Positions 44,169 through 53,498 of a stretch of 64,000 nucleotides of DNA are shown here, piece after piece. Location: positions 1,612,001 through 1,676,000 of the forward strand of contig NZ_CP067225.1 of the NCBI RefSeq assembly GCF_016617715.1. The letters are read 5' to 3'. The notes under the pieces were generated by a model. It was not told where the DNA came from and searched no databases. It saw nothing but the letters and a program-made list of their open reading frames with translations. How positions within the stretch are numbered: the first letter of the stretch is position 1; every line of letters starts with the position of its first letter. This DNA is from Paracoccus sp. MC1862. GTDB lineage: Bacteria > Pseudomonadota > Alphaproteobacteria > Rhodobacterales > Rhodobacteraceae. The translations under genes and the position numbers were made by a program.

Positions 44169-45536
44169 GTGATCAAGACCGAGCCTGCACGCCCGTCGCG
44201 CTCTGCCTTTCTGGGCGAGCTGTTCGAGCAGTTGACCGAACGCGGCCGGCGCCTGCTCGGCCGGCGCGATGGGGATCGCGTGGTCGAGGCCCTCGACCTT
44301 TCCGAACTGGCCGAACTGCTGCTGTCGCGGCGCGGCGAGGCCTCGGGGGTGGCGCTGGCGCGGGCGCTGCTGTCGGCCTTCGAGCAGGCGGACGAAAACG
44401 CGCGGCTTGCCTTCCTGCAGACCCTCGCCCACCGCTTCGGGCCGGACCTGGACGCGGTTCAGGCGGCGCTGGCCGCGGTGCAGGCCGAACCCGCGTCCGC
44501 CGAGGCCGTTGAGGCGTTGCATATCGTGGCCGAACCGCGCCGGCAGGAACTGCTGCGGCGGCTGAACCTCGCGCCCGGCGGCACCGCCGCGCTGGTCCGC
44601 ATGCGCGAGGAACTGCTGCGCCATCTCCGCGACCATCCCGAACTGCGCCGGGTGGACAGCGACTTCGCGCATCTTTTCGCCTCGTGGTTCAACCGCGGCT
44701 TCCTGGTGCTGCGCCATATCGACTGGACCACGCCTGCCAATATCCTGGCGAAGATCATCCGCTACGAGGCCGTCCACGAGATCCGCAACTGGGACGACTT
44801 GCGCAACCGCCTGGAACCCACCGACCGGCGCTGCTACGCGTTCTTTCACCCGCAACTGGCGGACGAGCCGCTGATCTTCGTCGAGGTGGCGCTGACCGAG
44901 GCGATCCCCGACAACGTGGCATCGCTGCTGGCGCTCGACCGCCAACCGATCGAGGCGGAACGGGCCACCACGGCGGTGTTCTATTCGATCTCGAACACCC
45001 AGCGGGGCTTGGCGGGCGTGTCCTTCGGCAACCTCCTGATCAAGCAGGTGGTCGAGGACCTCAAGGCCGAGCTGCCCGACATCCGCAGCTTCGTCACCCT
45101 GTCGCCTGTTCCGGGCTTTGCGGCTTGGCTCGCGCAGCAGCGCGACGACGCGGCCTCCGACCTGCTGACCCCGGCCCAGCGCGAGGCCTTCGCCCTTCTG
45201 AACAGGCCCGGCTGGCATGGGGACGCGCAGGCGGTGGAAAGCCTGCGTGCGCCGCTTCTGGCCGCCGCCGCCACCTATTTCCTGAGCGCGCGCGATGCGA
45301 AGGGCCGGATGATCGACCCGGTGGCGCGCTTCCACCTCGGGAATGGGGCGCGGCTGGAACGGCTGAACTTCCTGGGGGACCTTTCCCCCAATGGTCTGCG
45401 GCAATCGCACGGGCTGATGGTCAACTACCTTTACGACCTCGACCGGATCGAGGCGAACCACGAGGCCTTTGCCGAACGCAGCACCGTCGCCGCCTCGGGC
45501 GCGGTGCAACGCGCCCTGCCCGCCCCATCATCCTGA
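44169..45536 (+). CDS. Malonyl-CoA decarboxylase
   Basis: A 455-residue protein from a GTG at 44169 with AAAGGAGGA ending five bases upstream. It belongs to the MCD family: an N-terminal helical tetramerisation part (1-150) followed by the GNAT-like catalytic part with YRCYAFFHPQLADEPLIFVEVALTE-type sequence (here RRCYAFFHPQL), VFYSISNTQRGLAGVSFGN, TLSPVPGFAAWL and DPVARFHLGNGARLERLN; Ser in the SPVPGF motif and His in RFHLGNGA are the catalytic pair. It converts malonyl-CoA to acetyl-CoA and CO2. Paired with matB downstream it forms the malonate pathway. Confidence 0.92.
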   Translation: MIKTEPARPSRSAFLGELFEQLTERGRRLLGRRDGDRVVEALDLSELAELLLSRRGEASGVALARALLSAFEQADENARLAFLQTLAHRFGPDLDAVQAALAAVQAEPASAEAVEALHIVAEPRRQELLRRLNLAPGGTAALVRMREELLRHLRDHPELRRVDSDFAHLFASWFNRGFLVLRHIDWTTPANILAKIIRYEAVHEIRNWDDLRNRLEPTDRRCYAFFHPQLADEPLIFVEVALTEAIPDNVASLLALDRQPIEAERATTAVFYSISNTQRGLAGVSFGNLLIKQVVEDLKAELPDIRSFVTLSPVPGFAAWLAQQRDDAASDLLTPAQREAFALLNRPGWHGDAQAVESLRAPLLAAAATYFLSARDAKGRMIDPVARFHLGNGARLERLNFLGDLSPNGLRQSHGLMVNYLYDLDRIEANHEAFAERSTVAASGAVQRALPAPSS

Positions 45537-45557
45537 CATCACCTGCCGGAGCCTGCC

Positions 45558-47066
45558 ATGAACCTGTTCGAGACGATCACCCAGCGCGTGGCTGACCCCG
45601 CCGCCACCGCCATCGAGACCCCTTCGGGCGAGCACATCGCCTATGCCGACCTGATCGACCGCATCGGACGCATGGCGGATGCGCTGGTCGATCTGGGCGT
45701 CGCCCCCGGCGACCGTGTGGCCGTGCAGGTGGAAAAGTCGGTCGAGGCGATCATCCTTTATCTCGCCACCGTGCGGGCGGGCGCGGTCTTCCTGCCGCTG
45801 AACACCGGCTACACCCCGGCCGAGGTGGACTACTTCCTGACCGACGCCGAGCCGCGGATCTTCGTCTGCGATCCTGTCCGGGAAGAGGCGCTGCGGCCGC
45901 TGGCCGAGACCGCCGGCGCCCGCGTCCTGACGCTGGACGCCGCGGGCCGGGGCAGCCTGGCCGACGCGGCTGCCGGCATGGCCGGGGATTTCGCCACCGT
46001 GCCCCGCGCGGACGACGACCTTGCGGCGCTGCTTTACACTTCGGGCACCACGGGGCGGTCCAAGGGGGCGATGCTCAGCCACGGCAACCTCGCCTCGAAC
46101 TCGCTGGCGCTGGTCGAGGCCTGGCGCTTTTCGGCCAGCGACGTGCTGATCCACGCGCTGCCGATCTTCCACACCCACGGTCTGTTCGTGGCCACCAACG
46201 TGGTGCTGCTGTCCGGCGCCTCGATGATCTTCCTGCCGAAGTTCGACCCCGACCGGATCTTCGCGGCGATGCCGCGGGCGACCGTGCTGATGGGGGTGCC
46301 GACCTTCTACACCCGCCTTCTGGAAGACCGGCGGCTGGACAGGGAAACGACGCAGGGGATGCGGCTGTTCATTTCCGGCTCGGCTCCCCTGCTGGCCGAC
46401 ACCCACCGCGCATGGCAGGCGCGGATCGGCCACGCCATCCTCGAACGCTACGGCATGACCGAAACGAACATGAACAGCTCGAACCCTTACAACGGCGAGC
46501 GGATCGCCGGCACCGTGGGCCAGCCGCTACCGGGGGTCGAGATCATCGTCACCGACCCGGAAACCGGCGCGGAACTGCCGGGGGGCGAGATCGGCATGAT
46601 CGAGGTGCGCGGCCCCAATGTCTTCCAAGGCTACTGGCGGATGCCTGAAAAGACGGCGGCCGAGTTGCGCCTGAACGGCTTCTTCATCACCGGCGACCTC
46701 GGCCGCTTCGACGAGCGCGGCTACCTGCACATCGTCGGGCGCGGCAAGGACCTGATCATCACCGGCGGCTACAACGTCTATCCCAAGGAGATCGAGACCG
46801 AGATCGACGCCCTGCCCGGCGTGACCGAATCGGCCGTCATCGGCCTGCCGCACCGCGACTTCGGCGAAGGCGTCACCGCGGTCGTCGTTCCGGCCGGCCT
46901 CCCGGCGCTGACCGAGGCCGATGTCCTGCACCCGCTGGAATCGCGGCTGGCGAAGTTCAAGCTGCCCAAGCGCGTGGTCTTTGTCGAGGAACTGCCCCGC
47001 AACACCATGGGCAAGGTCCAGAAGAACCTGCTGCGCGACCGCTTCGCGGACCTTTACCGCCCGTGA
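45558..47066 (+). CDS. matB: Malonyl-CoA synthetase
   Basis: A 502-residue acyl-CoA synthetase of the ANL superfamily. AMP-binding motif ALLYTSGTTGRSKGAMLSHGN (~156-176), HALPIFHTHGLFVATN, GMTETNMNSSNPY (A5), FITGDLGRFDERGYLHIVGRGKDLIITGGYNVYPKEIE (hinge and A8), and PRNTMGKVQKNLLR (catalytic Lys) at the C terminus. RxNTMGKVQKN and the length match MatB, which ligates malonate to CoA. It is 21 bases after MCD, so free malonate is activated then decarboxylated to acetyl-CoA. Confidence 0.92.
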   Translation: MNLFETITQRVADPAATAIETPSGEHIAYADLIDRIGRMADALVDLGVAPGDRVAVQVEKSVEAIILYLATVRAGAVFLPLNTGYTPAEVDYFLTDAEPRIFVCDPVREEALRPLAETAGARVLTLDAAGRGSLADAAAGMAGDFATVPRADDDLAALLYTSGTTGRSKGAMLSHGNLASNSLALVEAWRFSASDVLIHALPIFHTHGLFVATNVVLLSGASMIFLPKFDPDRIFAAMPRATVLMGVPTFYTRLLEDRRLDRETTQGMRLFISGSAPLLADTHRAWQARIGHAILERYGMTETNMNSSNPYNGERIAGTVGQPLPGVEIIVTDPETGAELPGGEIGMIEVRGPNVFQGYWRMPEKTAAELRLNGFFITGDLGRFDERGYLHIVGRGKDLIITGGYNVYPKEIETEIDALPGVTESAVIGLPHRDFGEGVTAVVVPAGLPALTEADVLHPLESRLAKFKLPKRVVFVEELPRNTMGKVQKNLLRDRFADLYRP

Positions 47067-47312
47067 CCGGCGCATCCTGCAACGGCAAGGCAGCGCCCCT
47101 GCCTTGCCGCCGCCGTGGCATGGCTTCGCGGGGATTGCAGTATCGCTTTCGGGCGGCAGTCCCCGCGTTCCCCGGCGCGACGCCGCCACGCGCGGATGAA
47201 GCCTGCGGAACCTTCGGCCACCTTGCCGCTTTCCGTCCGTGCATCCTTGCCGCATATTCTGGATCAGATGTGCGACAGCAAAAACGGCGACGGTTGGATG
47301 GATGAAGAGTTC

Positions 47313-48203
47313 ATGCGGGACGCGGCGAAGCCCATCGACTGGCGCAGCGCCGTCGATCTGCGGCTGGCAGAGATTGCCCGAGGGTTCGGGCGCGCCTCGC
47401 CCGATCTGGGGCGGGCGATGTCGGATGCGGTGCTTGCACCCGGCAAGCGCTTCCGCGCGATGGTCCTGCTGATCGCGGGCGAGGCGACCGGCGGCGTCAG
47501 GCCAGCGCTGATCGACGCGGCCTGTGCGATCGAGCTGGTGCATACCGCCTCTCTCGTCTTCGACGACCTGCCCTGCATGGATGACGCGCAGGCGCGGCGG
47601 GGCCGTCCGACCACGCATCTGGTGCATGGCGAATGCCGTGCGATCCTTGCCGGCATCGCGCTGGTGACCGAGGCGATGCGGCTGCTTGCCACCGCCCGCG
47701 ATGCCGACGCCGACACGCGCGCCCGCCTTGTGGCGGTGCTTGCCGGCGCGGTCGGCCCGCAGGGGCTTTGCGCCGGGCAGGACCTCGACATCCATGCGTC
47801 CAAGGACGTGGCGGGCATCCAGAAGGAACAGGACCTCAAGACCGGGGCACTGTTCGTTGCCGGGTTCGAGATGTTCGGCCTGCTGCAGCGCCTGGGTGCA
47901 AGGGACATGGAGACGCTGTCGGCGCTGGGCCGGACCCTTGGCCGCGCCTTCCAGTCCTACGACGATCTTCTTGACGTCCAGGCCGAGGCCGGGGCGCTTG
48001 GCAAGGACACCGGCCGCGATGCGCATGGCCATGGACCCGCGCGCGGGGTGCTGGCGGTCCGCAGCCCGGCGCAGGCGCAGGCGCATTACGACGCGCTGCG
48101 CGCGGAACTGGACCTGCTGCTGGGAAATTGCGGCTTCAACAGCCTGCCGCTGGCCCGGCATGTCGGGCGCGTCCTGCCGCGCCGCGCCATCCGCGCCGCC
48201 TGA
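47313..48203 (+). CDS. crtE: Geranylgeranyl diphosphate synthase
   Basis: A 296-residue trans-prenyltransferase. First Asp-rich motif DDLPCMDDAQARRG (near residue 84) and second motif FQSYDDLLDV (near 220) bind Mg-diphosphate; GLCAGQDLDIHA and GKDTGRDAHG are further family marks. It makes GGPP for the carotenoid pathway. The start at 47313 (MRDAAKPIDWRSAV) aligns with known Paracoccus CrtE N termini (MRRD-NPI-); the upstream ATG at 47298 in frame is possible. It is alone on the plus strand and convergent with crtB, with only three bases between the stops. Confidence 0.92.
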   Translation: MRDAAKPIDWRSAVDLRLAEIARGFGRASPDLGRAMSDAVLAPGKRFRAMVLLIAGEATGGVRPALIDAACAIELVHTASLVFDDLPCMDDAQARRGRPTTHLVHGECRAILAGIALVTEAMRLLATARDADADTRARLVAVLAGAVGPQGLCAGQDLDIHASKDVAGIQKEQDLKTGALFVAGFEMFGLLQRLGARDMETLSALGRTLGRAFQSYDDLLDVQAEAGALGKDTGRDAHGHGPARGVLAVRSPAQAQAHYDALRAELDLLLGNCGFNSLPLARHVGRVLPRRAIRAA

Positions 48204-48206
48204 GGA

Positions 48207-49118
48207 TCACGCGCGCGGGCGGGTCCACAACCCCTCGCGCAAAGGCTTCGGCGGAAGGACGCGCGATCGGCCCGCATCCCCCAGCGCGCGCAAGGCCAGC
48301 CCCGCCTTGGCCGCACCCGAGGTGCCGATGCGCTGGCGGTAGGCTTCCGGCCCGCCCTTGCGGATGCGGGCGCCGATCGCCCGATAGATCCGCGCCGCCG
48401 CCGCGATCGACCAGGCGCAGCGGGCGGGCAGCGCCGGAAGGCCCGCGAAGGCCGAGGCATAGTAAGGTTCGGCCGCGTCCAGCAGGCGCAGGATGACGGC
48501 GTAAAGCTGGGGTGAGGGAATGTCGCCCTCGATGGTGGCACCTGCCTCGTCCAGCCAGTCGCCGGGCAGATAGACTCGCCCGATCCGGGCGTCATCGATG
48601 ACGTCGCGGGCGATGTTGGTCAGTTGGAACGCCAGCCCCAGGTCGCAGGCGCGGTCCAGCACCGCCTGATCCCGCACCCCCATGACGCGGGCCATCATCA
48701 CACCGACGACCCCCGCGACATGGTAGCTGTAGTCCAGCGTGTCGTTCAGTGTCCGATACGCGCGCCCTTCGACGTCCATGGCGAAGCCGTCGATCAGGTC
48801 CATGGGCCAGCGGTCGGGAAAGTCGTGCCGCCGCGCCACCGCCTGCAGCGCAGCGAACGGCGGGGTCATCGGCCCCGTGCCGTGCAGCGCCTCCAGCGTC
48901 TCGGCCTTGAGCCGCGCGAGCCGCTCCTCAGGATCGCCGCCCGCCTGAGGCGCGCTGCCAAGCTCCTGCCCGTCCACCACGTCGTCGGCATGGCGGCACC
49001 AGGCGTAAAGCATGATCGTATCCTCGCGGATGCCCCTAGGCATCAGCTTCGCGGCCGCCGCGAAGCTTTGCGAGCCAGCCGCGATGGCGGCCTGCGATTC
49101 GGCGACCGGCGCCGTCAT
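48207..49118 (-). CDS. crtB: Phytoene synthase
   Basis: A 303-residue squalene/phytoene synthase. Motifs: MLYAWCRHADDVVDG (first Asp-rich site, residues ~37-51), YRTLNDTLDYSYHVAGVVGVMMARVMG, and FQLTNIARDVIDDARIGRVYLPGDWL (second Asp-rich site, ~166-191). It joins two GGPP to 15-cis-phytoene. The ATG overlaps the crtI stop (ATGA, 49115-49118). It is the last gene of the minus-strand operon and runs into the crtE 3' end. Confidence 0.95.
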   Translation of the reverse strand: MTAPVAESQAAIAAGSQSFAAAAKLMPRGIREDTIMLYAWCRHADDVVDGQELGSAPQAGGDPEERLARLKAETLEALHGTGPMTPPFAALQAVARRHDFPDRWPMDLIDGFAMDVEGRAYRTLNDTLDYSYHVAGVVGVMMARVMGVRDQAVLDRACDLGLAFQLTNIARDVIDDARIGRVYLPGDWLDEAGATIEGDIPSPQLYAVILRLLDAAEPYYASAFAGLPALPARCAWSIAAAARIYRAIGARIRKGGPEAYRQRIGTSGAAKAGLALRALGDAGRSRVLPPKPLREGLWTRPRA

Positions 49119-50608
49119 GCCGCGCCCGCGTCGGCCAGCATCACGCCTGCGGTGGCCTTGGCGGAGCCCACGACCCCGGGGATGCCCGCGCCGGGATGGG
49201 TGCCCGCGCCGACGATGTAGAAGTTGCGGATACTGCGGTCGCGGTTGTGGGGCCGGAACCAGGCGGATTGGCGCAGGATCGGCTCGACCGAGAAGGCGCT
49301 GCCGTGATGGGCGTTCAGCTCCGACGCGAAGTCGGCGGGCGAGAAGATGCGTTTCACCCGCAGGTTGGCGCGCAGGTTGGGGATCAGCCGCTCCTCGACG
49401 CTGGCGAGGATGCGGTCGGCATAAGCCTCGCCCTCGGCGGCCCAGTCGATCGCCGCGCGGCCGAGATGCGGGACGGGGGCGAGGACGTAATGCGTGGACA
49501 TCCCCGGCGGCGCAAGGCTGTCGTCGGTCACACTGGGCGAATGGAGGTAGAGCGAGAAATCCTCGGCGAGCTTCGGTCCGCGGAAGATCTCGTTCACCAG
49601 CTCGCGGTAGCGGGGGCCGAAGAGGATGGTGTGATGCGCCAGCCCCTCGGGGCGCTGCGACAGGCCGAAGTGGATCACGAACAGCGACATGGACCAGCGC
49701 TGGCGTTTCAGCAGCGCGGCCTTGGTCCGCCCGCGCCGGGTGCCGCCCAGAAGATCGCGATAGCTGTGCATCACGTCGGCATTGCTGGCGACCATGTCGG
49801 CGGTCAGGCGGGTGCCATCCGCCAGCGTCACGCCGGTGGCGCGAGCGCCTTCGGTCTCGATCCGCGCCACCTTGGCGTTCAGGCGCAGCGTGCCGCCAAG
49901 GCGCTGGAACAGCGTGGCCATGCCGGACACCAGCGCATTGGTGCCGCCTTGCGCGAACCACACGCCGCCGCGCCGTTCCAGCGCGTGGATCAGCGCGTAA
50001 ATCGAACTGGTCGAGAATGGATTGCCGCCCACCAGCAGCGTGTGAAAGGAAAACGCCTGCCGCAGATGGGGGTCCTTGATGAAGCGCGCGACGACGCTGT
50101 GAACCGAGCGATAGGCCTCCAGCCGCACCAGCGCGGGGGCGGCCTGAAGCATCTGGCCCAGCTTGAGGAAGGGCACGGTGCCGAGCCGCAGGTAGCCTTC
50201 CTGATAGACCTGTTCCGCATAATCGTGGAACCGGCGGTAGCCGTCGAGGTCGGCGGGGTTGAAGGCAGCGATCTCGCGCTCCAGCGCGTTGCCGTCGTTG
50301 ACGTAGTCGAAGCGTTTCCCGTCCGGCCAGAGCAGCCGGTAGAAGGGGTTGACCGGCAGCAGGGTCACGTCGCGGGCCATCTCCTGCCCAGACAGCGCCC
50401 AAAGCTCGCGCAGGGAATCGGGATCAGTGATGACGGTGGGACCGGCGTCGAAGACATGGCCTTCCTCGCGCCAGACATAGGCGCGGCCGCCGGGCTTGTC
50501 GCGGGCTTCCAGCAGCGTTGTGGCGATGCCCGCCGATTGCAGGCGGATGGCAAGCGCCAGCCCGCCGAAGCCAGCGCCGATGACGATGGCGGTGCGAGGA
50601 GAGGTCAC
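49115..50608 (-). CDS. crtI: Phytoene desaturase (lycopene-forming)
   Basis: A 497-residue CrtI: N-terminal FAD-binding GAGFGGLALAIRLQSAG (residues ~11-27), EARDKPGGRAYVWREEGHVFDAGPTVITDP, the bacterial desaturase region SLYLHSPSVTDDSLAPPGMSTHYVLAPVPH, and C-terminal FYIVGAGTHPGAGIPGVVGSAKATA. It converts phytoene to lycopene by four desaturations. The start is a GTG at 50608, overlapping the crtY stop (GTGA). Length fits the family (about 495). Confidence 0.95.
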   Translation of the reverse strand: MTSPRTAIVIGAGFGGLALAIRLQSAGIATTLLEARDKPGGRAYVWREEGHVFDAGPTVITDPDSLRELWALSGQEMARDVTLLPVNPFYRLLWPDGKRFDYVNDGNALEREIAAFNPADLDGYRRFHDYAEQVYQEGYLRLGTVPFLKLGQMLQAAPALVRLEAYRSVHSVVARFIKDPHLRQAFSFHTLLVGGNPFSTSSIYALIHALERRGGVWFAQGGTNALVSGMATLFQRLGGTLRLNAKVARIETEGARATGVTLADGTRLTADMVASNADVMHSYRDLLGGTRRGRTKAALLKRQRWSMSLFVIHFGLSQRPEGLAHHTILFGPRYRELVNEIFRGPKLAEDFSLYLHSPSVTDDSLAPPGMSTHYVLAPVPHLGRAAIDWAAEGEAYADRILASVEERLIPNLRANLRVKRIFSPADFASELNAHHGSAFSVEPILRQSAWFRPHNRDRSIRNFYIVGAGTHPGAGIPGVVGSAKATAGVMLADAGAA

Positions 50609-51759
50609 GCGGTTTCCTTCAGCAGCGGCGCTTCGCGCAGGCAGGGCAGCGCGTCGCGGATGGGAATGGGGGGCTTGCCGCTGACGATCCGCAGCCGGTC
50701 CAGCCGGGTCAGCTTTCCGGCGTAGAAGCGTTCGATCAGCGGCTCGGGCAGGCGATAGAAGCGGGACAGGACGCGGTGGCGGCGGTCCGGCGGGCAGCCG
50801 CGGAACAGCATCCGATTGAGCAGGCGCAGGAAGCGGTCATCGCCCGCGCGGTCCAGCGCATGGGCGCAGACAGCGGAGAAGACCTCGGCCGTGGTCGGCC
50901 CCGCCGCCGCGACCACATCCGCCACCTGCGCGGCGACGGGCAGGGAATAGCCGGTGACGGGATGGAACAGGCCCGCGCGCAGACCCACGGGAGCTGGGCC
51001 GCCCTGCGCCTCCGCCCACAGCGCGGCGGCGTCATGGGCCAGCGCGATGGGCAGGACGCCGCGCTCGCGGCGGACCTCGCGGCCGGTCCAGCCCTTGTCG
51101 CTGGCATAATCGGCGATGGCGCAGACGATGGCCTCCTCGTCCAGCGTGGCGCCATCGCTGTAGCGAGTGTCCTCAATCAGCAGGCGCGTGGGGGAAAAGG
51201 GCAGCAGGTAGACGAAGCGGTAGCCGTCCTGCTGGGGCACCGTCGCGTCCATGATCAGCGGGCGGGTGACGCCATGGGGGGTGTTCATCTCGAACTCCAG
51301 CCCCACGAACTTCTGGTAGCCGGTGACGAGATGGCGCGAGGACCGCGCGCCGCGCCCGTCAATGACGCAGGGCGCCTCGATCCGTTCGGATCCGAGGGTC
51401 GCGCCGGTAGCGTCCAGCGCCGTGATCCCGGCATTCCAGCGAAGGGTGACGCCGGGCGTGTCCGCCAGCAGCCGCGCCAGCCCTGCGCCGTCAAGCGAGG
51501 CATAACCAGCCCGCAACACGCGGGAATGGTCGGGAAAGCGGACCTCCTGCCCCGGCCAGCGGCAGCGGATCGCGGGGGAAAGGCGGCGGTGCCAGGGCAG
51601 CCGCAGATCCGGGTCGTGGAAGGACCAGGTATGCGCATCCGACGGACTCGGCGCGCGGTCGAGCATCAGGATGCGCGCGCCGGGCCGCGCCTCGGCCACG
51701 GCAAGCGCGATCAGCGCATTGGCAAGGCCCGCACCGGCAAGGATGAGGTCCGGCGTCAT
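50605..51759 (-). CDS. crtY: Lycopene beta-cyclase
   Basis: A 384-residue CrtY: FAD-binding LILAGAGLANALIALAV (residues ~4-20), RAPSPSDAHTWSFHDPDL, QKFVGLEFEMNTPHGVTRPLIMDATVPQQDGYRFVYLLPFSPTRLLIEDT, and LHPVTGYSLPVAA-type segment (here FHPVTGYSLPVAAQVAD). It turns lycopene into beta-carotene. The start at 51759 (MTPDLILAG) overlaps the crtX stop by four bases; the longer frame to 51774 is not needed. Length is normal (~382-386). Confidence 0.95.
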   Translation of the reverse strand: MTPDLILAGAGLANALIALAVAEARPGARILMLDRAPSPSDAHTWSFHDPDLRLPWHRRLSPAIRCRWPGQEVRFPDHSRVLRAGYASLDGAGLARLLADTPGVTLRWNAGITALDATGATLGSERIEAPCVIDGRGARSSRHLVTGYQKFVGLEFEMNTPHGVTRPLIMDATVPQQDGYRFVYLLPFSPTRLLIEDTRYSDGATLDEEAIVCAIADYASDKGWTGREVRRERGVLPIALAHDAAALWAEAQGGPAPVGLRAGLFHPVTGYSLPVAAQVADVVAAAGPTTAEVFSAVCAHALDRAGDDRFLRLLNRMLFRGCPPDRRHRVLSRFYRLPEPLIERFYAGKLTRLDRLRIVSGKPPIPIRDALPCLREAPLLKETA

Positions 51760-52964
51760 GCGGCAAGCCTGCACTGAAGCTGCGCCTCGACCAGATCGGC
51801 GGCCCCAGTGGCACCGCCTGCCGCGCGGATTTCAGCGGCGGGCCGGGCAAGGGCCAAGCGGTGGGACGGGTCGGACAACACCGCCCCCAGCGCCTCGCGG
51901 ATTGCGGCACGGGTGGCGCGGCGCAGGGGCACCACTCGGGCCGCGCCATGAAAGGCCAGCCGCGCGGCGGTCGCGGGCTGCTCGAATGCCAGGGGGATCG
52001 CGACCATCGGCACCTCGGCCCCCGCGCAGTCCAGCACCGTGTTCAGCCCGGCATGGGTCACGCAGGCATCAGCGCGGGCCAGCACTGCCCGCTGCGGAAA
52101 GAAGTCGCGCACCAGCGGCGCACCGGGCAACGCCCGCGCCTCGGCCTCGGTCAGCCCGCCGCAATGGGCAAGAACAAGGAACACGCCCAGATCCTCGGCC
52201 GCCCCGGCGATGGCAGCCAGAAGTCCCCGCCGGTTCCCTTGCAGCGTGCCGAGCGAGGCGAAAACAAGGGGCCGGCCGCCGGTGTCGATCTCGAACTCGC
52301 CTGCCGCATCGTCCCGCAGCGGACCGACCGCCCGTGCGCCCCGCCCCGGCGCATGGGGGAAGTCCAGCGAGGGCACCAATTGCCGCAGGTCCAGATCGGG
52401 CGAGATCCATTCGTCGATGCGCCGCCGCAGCGGCAGGCCATGCGCGCGGCAGCCCGCGGCCAGGGCGCGGGACTGCAGCATCATCAACGCGTCGGCCACG
52501 CGCCAGCCACCCCGGTTGCGCTTGCGGCCCGCCTTTCCCGCAAGAAAGGGCCAGTCCACGAAGGGCGGCGGGATCGCCTCGTCGCGGTCCAGCGGCAGGG
52601 CCGAGGCGAGGGTCACGCGCGGGATGCCCGCCGCTTCGGCGGCAAGGCTGGCGCCCGGTTCGGCCTGATCGGCGACGACCAGATCGGGGGAAAGCCGCCC
52701 CAGCGCCCGCGGCCCGCGCCGGACGAAGCTGCGGGTCGCCGCGGCGGTGGCCAGCAGCGTGCGGACCAGCCCCGCGCCGCGCAGGTCAGGGTCGCAGAGC
52801 CCGAGGCTGTCAAACCCAAGACCCTCGCGCGCCGCCAGCGGGCCAAGCCCCTCGCCCCCCACCATCCGGCAATCATGTCCCCGCGCCGCCAGCCTGCGGG
52901 CCAGCGCGCCATGGACGGCGGCGTGGCTTGACAGGGCGGGAAGGCAGAAGGCGATGCGGGCCAT
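51756..52964 (-). CDS. crtX: Zeaxanthin/astaxanthin glucosyltransferase
   Basis: A 402-residue GT1-family glycosyltransferase. The C-terminal donor-binding region is visible: LVFASLGTLQGNRRG, VRDFFPQRAVLARADACVTHAGLNTVLDCAGAEVPMVAIPLAFEQPATAARL, with the conserved HAGxNT-(x)n-P-FEQ. The N-terminal half holds ALARRLAARGHDCRMVG and DLVVADQAEPGASL. It glucosylates the hydroxyl groups of zeaxanthin or astaxanthin using UDP-glucose. It is placed between crtZ (six bases upstream) and crtY (overlap). Not all Paracoccus clusters carry crtX. Confidence 0.92.
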   Translation of the reverse strand: MARIAFCLPALSSHAAVHGALARRLAARGHDCRMVGGEGLGPLAAREGLGFDSLGLCDPDLRGAGLVRTLLATAAATRSFVRRGPRALGRLSPDLVVADQAEPGASLAAEAAGIPRVTLASALPLDRDEAIPPPFVDWPFLAGKAGRKRNRGGWRVADALMMLQSRALAAGCRAHGLPLRRRIDEWISPDLDLRQLVPSLDFPHAPGRGARAVGPLRDDAAGEFEIDTGGRPLVFASLGTLQGNRRGLLAAIAGAAEDLGVFLVLAHCGGLTEAEARALPGAPLVRDFFPQRAVLARADACVTHAGLNTVLDCAGAEVPMVAIPLAFEQPATAARLAFHGAARVVPLRRATRAAIREALGAVLSDPSHRLALARPAAEIRAAGGATGAADLVEAQLQCRLAA

Positions 52965-52970
52965 GCAGGC

Positions 52971-53498
52971 TCAGTCTTCGCCGCGGTCCGGGCGCCAGGC
53001 GTCCCGGTGCCGGGACTGCCGCCGTGCCAGCACGCCCGAGGTCTTCAGCCGCGCCTTGAGATCGTCCACCGGCGGCGCATAGACAAAGCCGAAGGACACG
53101 CAGTCGTCGCGCCCCTCGACCGCGTGATGCAGCCGATGCGCCTGGTAAAGCCTGCGGAAATAGCCGCGCCGGGGAATATAGCGGAATGGCCAGCGCTGAT
53201 GCACGAGGCCATCGTGGACGACGAAATAGATCACGCCATAGACGCTCATCCCCACGGCGACCCACCACATCCACGGCCACCAGCGGCTGCCGATGACGAA
53301 CAGCAGGATCGAGAGCGCGGCGAAGATAACGGCGTAAAGGTCGTTCTTCTCGAAGGGGCCGTGGGTTTCCTCGTGGTGCGACTTGTGCCAGCCCCAGCCC
53401 AAAGGACCGTGCATGATCCAGCGGTGGACGGAATAGGCCACGCCCTCCATCACCGCGACGGTCAGGACGACGATCAGGATCGGGCCAAGGACGCTCAT
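52971..53498 (-). CDS. crtZ: Beta-carotene hydroxylase
   Basis: A 175-residue fatty-acid-hydroxylase-type protein with His clusters for the diiron site: HRWIMHGPLGWGWHKSHHEE (residues ~30-49) and YQAHRLHHAVEGRDDCVSFG (~118-137). Hydrophobic helices lie at ~5-25, ~58-76 and ~80-100. It adds 3 and 3' hydroxyls to beta-rings. The start at 53498 overlaps the crtW stop (ATGA). CrtZ and CrtW together give astaxanthin. Confidence 0.95.
   Translation of the reverse strand: MSVLGPILIVVLTVAVMEGVAYSVHRWIMHGPLGWGWHKSHHEETHGPFEKNDLYAVIFAALSILLFVIGSRWWPWMWWVAVGMSVYGVIYFVVHDGLVHQRWPFRYIPRRGYFRRLYQAHRLHHAVEGRDDCVSFGFVYAPPVDDLKARLKTSGVLARRQSRHRDAWRPDRGED

Noticed and set aside
43649..44176. A 175-codon minus-strand frame in the gap before malonyl-CoA decarboxylase.
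   Set aside because: No motif, overlapping alternatives on the same strand, and its start would lie on the ribosome binding site of the decarboxylase gene.
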